Part shown: in pieces, positions 57,406 through 59,524 of the stretch
Layout: every line of letters starts with the position of its first letter
Numbering within the stretch: the first letter of the stretch is position 1
NCBI GenBank assembly: GCA_009780015.1
Contig: WRAW01000004.1
Location: 1-59,524, forward strand
Length of the DNA: 59,524 bases
Direction: 5' to 3'
Origin: Defluviitaleaceae bacterium
Lineage (GTDB): Bacteria > Bacillota > Clostridia > Lachnospirales > WRAA01
Program-made: the position numbers and the translations under genes
Notes under the pieces: generated by a model
Told to the model about the DNA's origin: nothing
Databases searched by the model: none
What the model saw: only the letters and a program-made list of their open reading frames with translations

Positions 57406-59151
57406 TCAACTATTCGGCTCCGTTTCGTAATTCAATGGCAAAATAACCTCAGCAATTGTTCCGACATAAGGCTCGCTGCTGTAAATCAGATCGTACGAGT
57501 CTCCAAAAATAAGCTTGATGCGCTCCCGTATATTATATACGCCGATGTGGTTGTACCGGTTTTTGCTTATCATGCCGCTATTCACCTTCTGGATATGCTC
57601 CGGCGTCATGCCGGAACCATTATCAATCACCTTAATGTGGAGCGCCTCACCTTTGACAAATGAAGATATCCGCAAATGATAGCTTTCACCCACATCTTCA
57701 AATCCGTGTACAATACAGTTTTCCACCAGCGGCTGCAGTATGAAGCGCGGAACAACACAGCGCAAAGTATTCGGATCCAGCTTTTCAGAATAGTCGAAAT
57801 TGTCAGAATAGCGAAACCGCTGAATTTTAACATAATGCCTGACGCTCTCCAACTCGTCCTGCAGCGTGGCGTTTTCGTCAGGCTGCGCCAGGTTGTATTT
57901 AAGAAGGCCCACAAGCGCCTGACTCATCTCCGCGATGTTGTTGGCATTTTGCATGACTGCCAGCCACCTGATAGAGTCCAGTGTGTTATACAGGAAATGC
58001 GGGTTAACCTGAGCCTGCAATATTTGCAGTTCCATCTCCGTTCTTCTCTTCTGGTTTAAAATCTCCTGCTCAAGAGACTGATGAAGCTGAGAAACCATGG
58101 CGTTAAAAGTCTTTCCAAGATCGCCCAGTTCATCGTAAGAGTTAATAGTCACCTGTGTCTCAAAATCGCCTGACTCCACACGCTTACACGCGGATACGAG
58201 ATTGCGCAAGGGCTTTGTAATAAACCTGGAAAACCACAGGCTGTATATAAGGCCAACCAATAAACTCACCACAAGCATGTTTGTCAGGATTGCGTCAAGC
58301 CGGCGCGTTTCCTCCGTAACGCGCTGCAAGTCGATAAGGCGGATAATGTGCCAATTATTCATGGCGATTCGCTCGGATACAATTAAGGTATCCAAGCCGT
58401 GCACAACGGCCTCTTTTTGAAAATGGCTCGTTTGCAGCACTTCGGGATGCTGATCCAAAAACGGCCTGTATGATATGTGAAAAGGGAACTGGAAAATTAT
58501 CTGCCCCGCACCGTTTACGATCAGCGCACGCTCGTTGGCGCGAATAGCCGAAGACATCAAATGCCTGTTCAAAAAGCCATAGTCGATATCAAGCGCCGCA
58601 AGACCCACTATCCTTCGCGGGTTTGTCATAAAAATAGGCATAATATACGACTGCCGATTGTCAATGCCTTCGCTCCAGAACTCAATTCCCGCCCCCCCGG
58701 CAGATTTTTCGATATACGGCGCATAGCGCGCGATCAGTTGTTGCTCATCCGTAATCTGCGCGCCGGAGAGGATTGTATCGCCAACCGTAATCAAATGAAT
58801 ATTCGCTATGAATGTGTGCATCTCCAGCGTACGGCTCAGAAGGTTCTTTACGGAATACAGATTATATTCATCCTTGTAAATATCGCGTTCAACCTCCAAA
58901 AGCAACTGCCGGACATTTTCGTTATTGGAAAGAGAAGACGTGGTGGTTCTTAATAGAGTCGTGACAAAGTCAAGCTGCAGCTTAATTTCATTGCTCGTAA
59001 GCAAGTTGAAGGTTATTTCGTTTGTCTTCAGCACCTCCGCGTAGGTGTTGTTGATAAATACTCTGATAAGAATCCAAAAAAACATAATTAGTACAAAAAA
59101 ACCAACAAACAGCTTTACGCTCACAGGAAACATACCCTTTTTCAAATGCAT
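57406..59151 (-). CDS. Sensor histidine kinase, YesM/LytS type
   Basis: About 581 residues from ATG 59151; a longer frame reaches 59232, and TTG 59145 has better ribosome binding site spacing (GGGGG). Two membrane helices (KLFVGFFVLIMFFWILIRVF; LTNMLVVSLLVGLIYSLWF) flank an extracellular Cache-like sensor of about 250 residues. Then come HAMP (RFITKPLRNLVSACKRVESG), the His_kinase block with LQAQVNPHFLYNTLDSIRW, and an ATPase domain (IDNGSGMTPEHI). It pairs with the AraC-type regulator and probably senses polyols outside the cell, alone or via the binding protein. Confidence 0.9.
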   Translation of the reverse strand: MHLKKGMFPVSVKLFVGFFVLIMFFWILIRVFINNTYAEVLKTNEITFNLLTSNEIKLQLDFVTTLLRTTTSSLSNNENVRQLLLEVERDIYKDEYNLYSVKNLLSRTLEMHTFIANIHLITVGDTILSGAQITDEQQLIARYAPYIEKSAGGAGIEFWSEGIDNRQSYIMPIFMTNPRRIVGLAALDIDYGFLNRHLMSSAIRANERALIVNGAGQIIFQFPFHISYRPFLDQHPEVLQTSHFQKEAVVHGLDTLIVSERIAMNNWHIIRLIDLQRVTEETRRLDAILTNMLVVSLLVGLIYSLWFSRFITKPLRNLVSACKRVESGDFETQVTINSYDELGDLGKTFNAMVSQLHQSLEQEILNQKRRTEMELQILQAQVNPHFLYNTLDSIRWLAVMQNANNIAEMSQALVGLLKYNLAQPDENATLQDELESVRHYVKIQRFRYSDNFDYSEKLDPNTLRCVVPRFILQPLVENCIVHGFEDVGESYHLRISSFVKGEALHIKVIDNGSGMTPEHIQKVNSGMISKNRYNHIGVYNIRERIKLIFGDSYDLIYSSEPYVGTIAEVILPLNYETEPNS

Positions 59152-59225
59152 CCCCCTTTTATAGAATTTTGACTCACACATAGCCCGAATTAACAAAAAC
59201 ATAGCTTCCATATAATTATTGGTAA

Positions 59226-59271
59226 GAGTCAAATAAAACCGCGTCCATGCAGGCGCGGTTTTATTTGACTC
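59226..59271. terminator. Bidirectional terminator-like palindrome
   Basis: GAGTCAAATAAAACCGCG (59226-59243) and CGCGGTTTTATTTGACTC (59254-59271) are exact reverse complements around a 10-nt loop, with A-rich and T-rich flanks inside the stem. It separates the sensor kinase gene from the repeats to its right. Confidence 0.65.
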
Positions 59272-59274
59272 TTG

Positions 59275-59328
59275 TAGGGCGTGTTCCCACTAAACAAAAT
59301 ACACTTTTGGCAGTGGGAACACACCCTA
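59275..59328. repeat. Minimal type C inverted-repeat element
   Basis: TAGGGCGTGTTCCCACT and AGTGGGAACACACCCTA bound only 54 bp, TA at each end. It lacks the common core, so the terminal repeats alone seem enough for mobility. Confidence 0.75.
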
Positions 59329-59381
59329 GCTATTTGAACCGAAAACAGCTATACCATTTAAGAGACCTCGGAGCCGGTTCT

Positions 59382-59524
59382 TAGAACCTGTATTCAATAA
59401 CGCTCAACGCCGTCTAGAAGGTCGATTTCCCGCCACCCGTCGTCAGCTCATCCGCCTACGCTGGCGCTTCGGATGCTAGACGTGTGCCACTGGCACACAG
59501 CATCCTAGCGTACCGCTACGGGTA
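59382..59524. repeat. Type A element cut by window edge, abutting another type A end
   Basis: TAGAACCTGTATTCAATAAC starts the element; it continues with GTCGATTTCCCGCC, the CCGCCTACGCTGGCGCTTCGGATGC module and the hairpin with GTGTGCCACTGGCACAC, and a partial GCGTACC stem at the end. Just to its left, GCCGGTTCTTA is a right end, so two elements meet at one TTAG. Confidence 0.75.

Noticed and set aside
104..59524. CRISPR array from dispersed short palindromes
   Set aside because: Repeats are scattered, not spaced at regular distances with unique spacers, and no cas gene is present.

Overview
The window looks like a chromosomal piece of an anaerobic, spore-forming member of the Clostridia (Bacillota). 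Housekeeping genes stand in typical Clostridia order (asp23-fakA-recG; yabP-yabQ-divIC; DUF1385-prmC-prfA). YabP and YabQ point to sporulation, and rubrerythrin to anaerobic oxidative-stress defence. Ribosome binding sites are strong GGAGG types and TTG/GTG starts are common. No rRNA, CRISPR array or prophage is visible. There is one tRNA, tRNA-Glu(CTC). Layout: 1-4431 holds the end of an IS30-type transposase, nested repeat elements, a small acidic protein, rlmD-yhaM and an XRE regulator. 4429-11248 is a signalling operon: a REC/HD-GYP c-di-GMP phosphodiesterase followed by a giant hybrid histidine kinase with ten tandem PAS-like repeats. 11529-14620 carries an envelope protein, a zinc phospholipase C-like protein and rubrerythrin. 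14621-26986 is the housekeeping block, with a broken CPBP protease gene and a hicBA module after the tRNA. 27044-34526 has a SLOG protein facing an XRE regulator, a radical SAM protein, membrane proteins and an MBOAT/SGNH pair probably for cell-surface O-acylation. 34614-41886 has HtrA, two small membrane genes, an orphan flagellin-like protein behind a 22-bp palindromic operator, and an OmpR-type two-component system that shares 11-bp promoter repeats with htrA. 41930-43725 is a group of three small XRE repressors, each with its own palindrome, plus a DUF6809-like gene and a GNAT. 43758-59151 is a polyol locus: YesM/AraC-type two-component system, lipoprotein binding protein, two permeases, two different MalK-like ATPases, an erythritol/L-threitol dehydrogenase-like enzyme, DhaK, DhaL and an RpiB-type isomerase, then a separate FGGY kinase-AraD pair. 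Together these fit uptake of a tetritol (perhaps also a pentitol), oxidation to a ketose, phosphorylation and isomerisation into the pentose phosphate pathway. The most unusual feature is a dense set of non-coding, non-autonomous inverted-repeat elements, at least 14 in 59.5 kb, spread through nearly all the longer intergenic gaps. They have several different terminal repeats (A: TAGAACCTG / TAAGAACCTG; B: TAGACCTCTTC; C: TAGGGTGTGTT; D: TAGTGAAACAACTT; others) but share a common internal plan: a long self-complementary arm with GCGAG..ATTTTTCGCC / GGCGNAAAAT..CCGC, and interchangeable small palindromes. The arms differ in sequence from copy to copy but stay complementary within a copy. Several are flanked by TA, two insertions can be undone exactly with one TA left behind, some are nested, and five element ends coincide with stop codons of flanking genes. 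One copy breaks the CPBP gene, one lies in the rubrerythrin 5' untranslated region and one sits between the binding-protein and permease genes of the ABC operon. No transposase for them is in the window.
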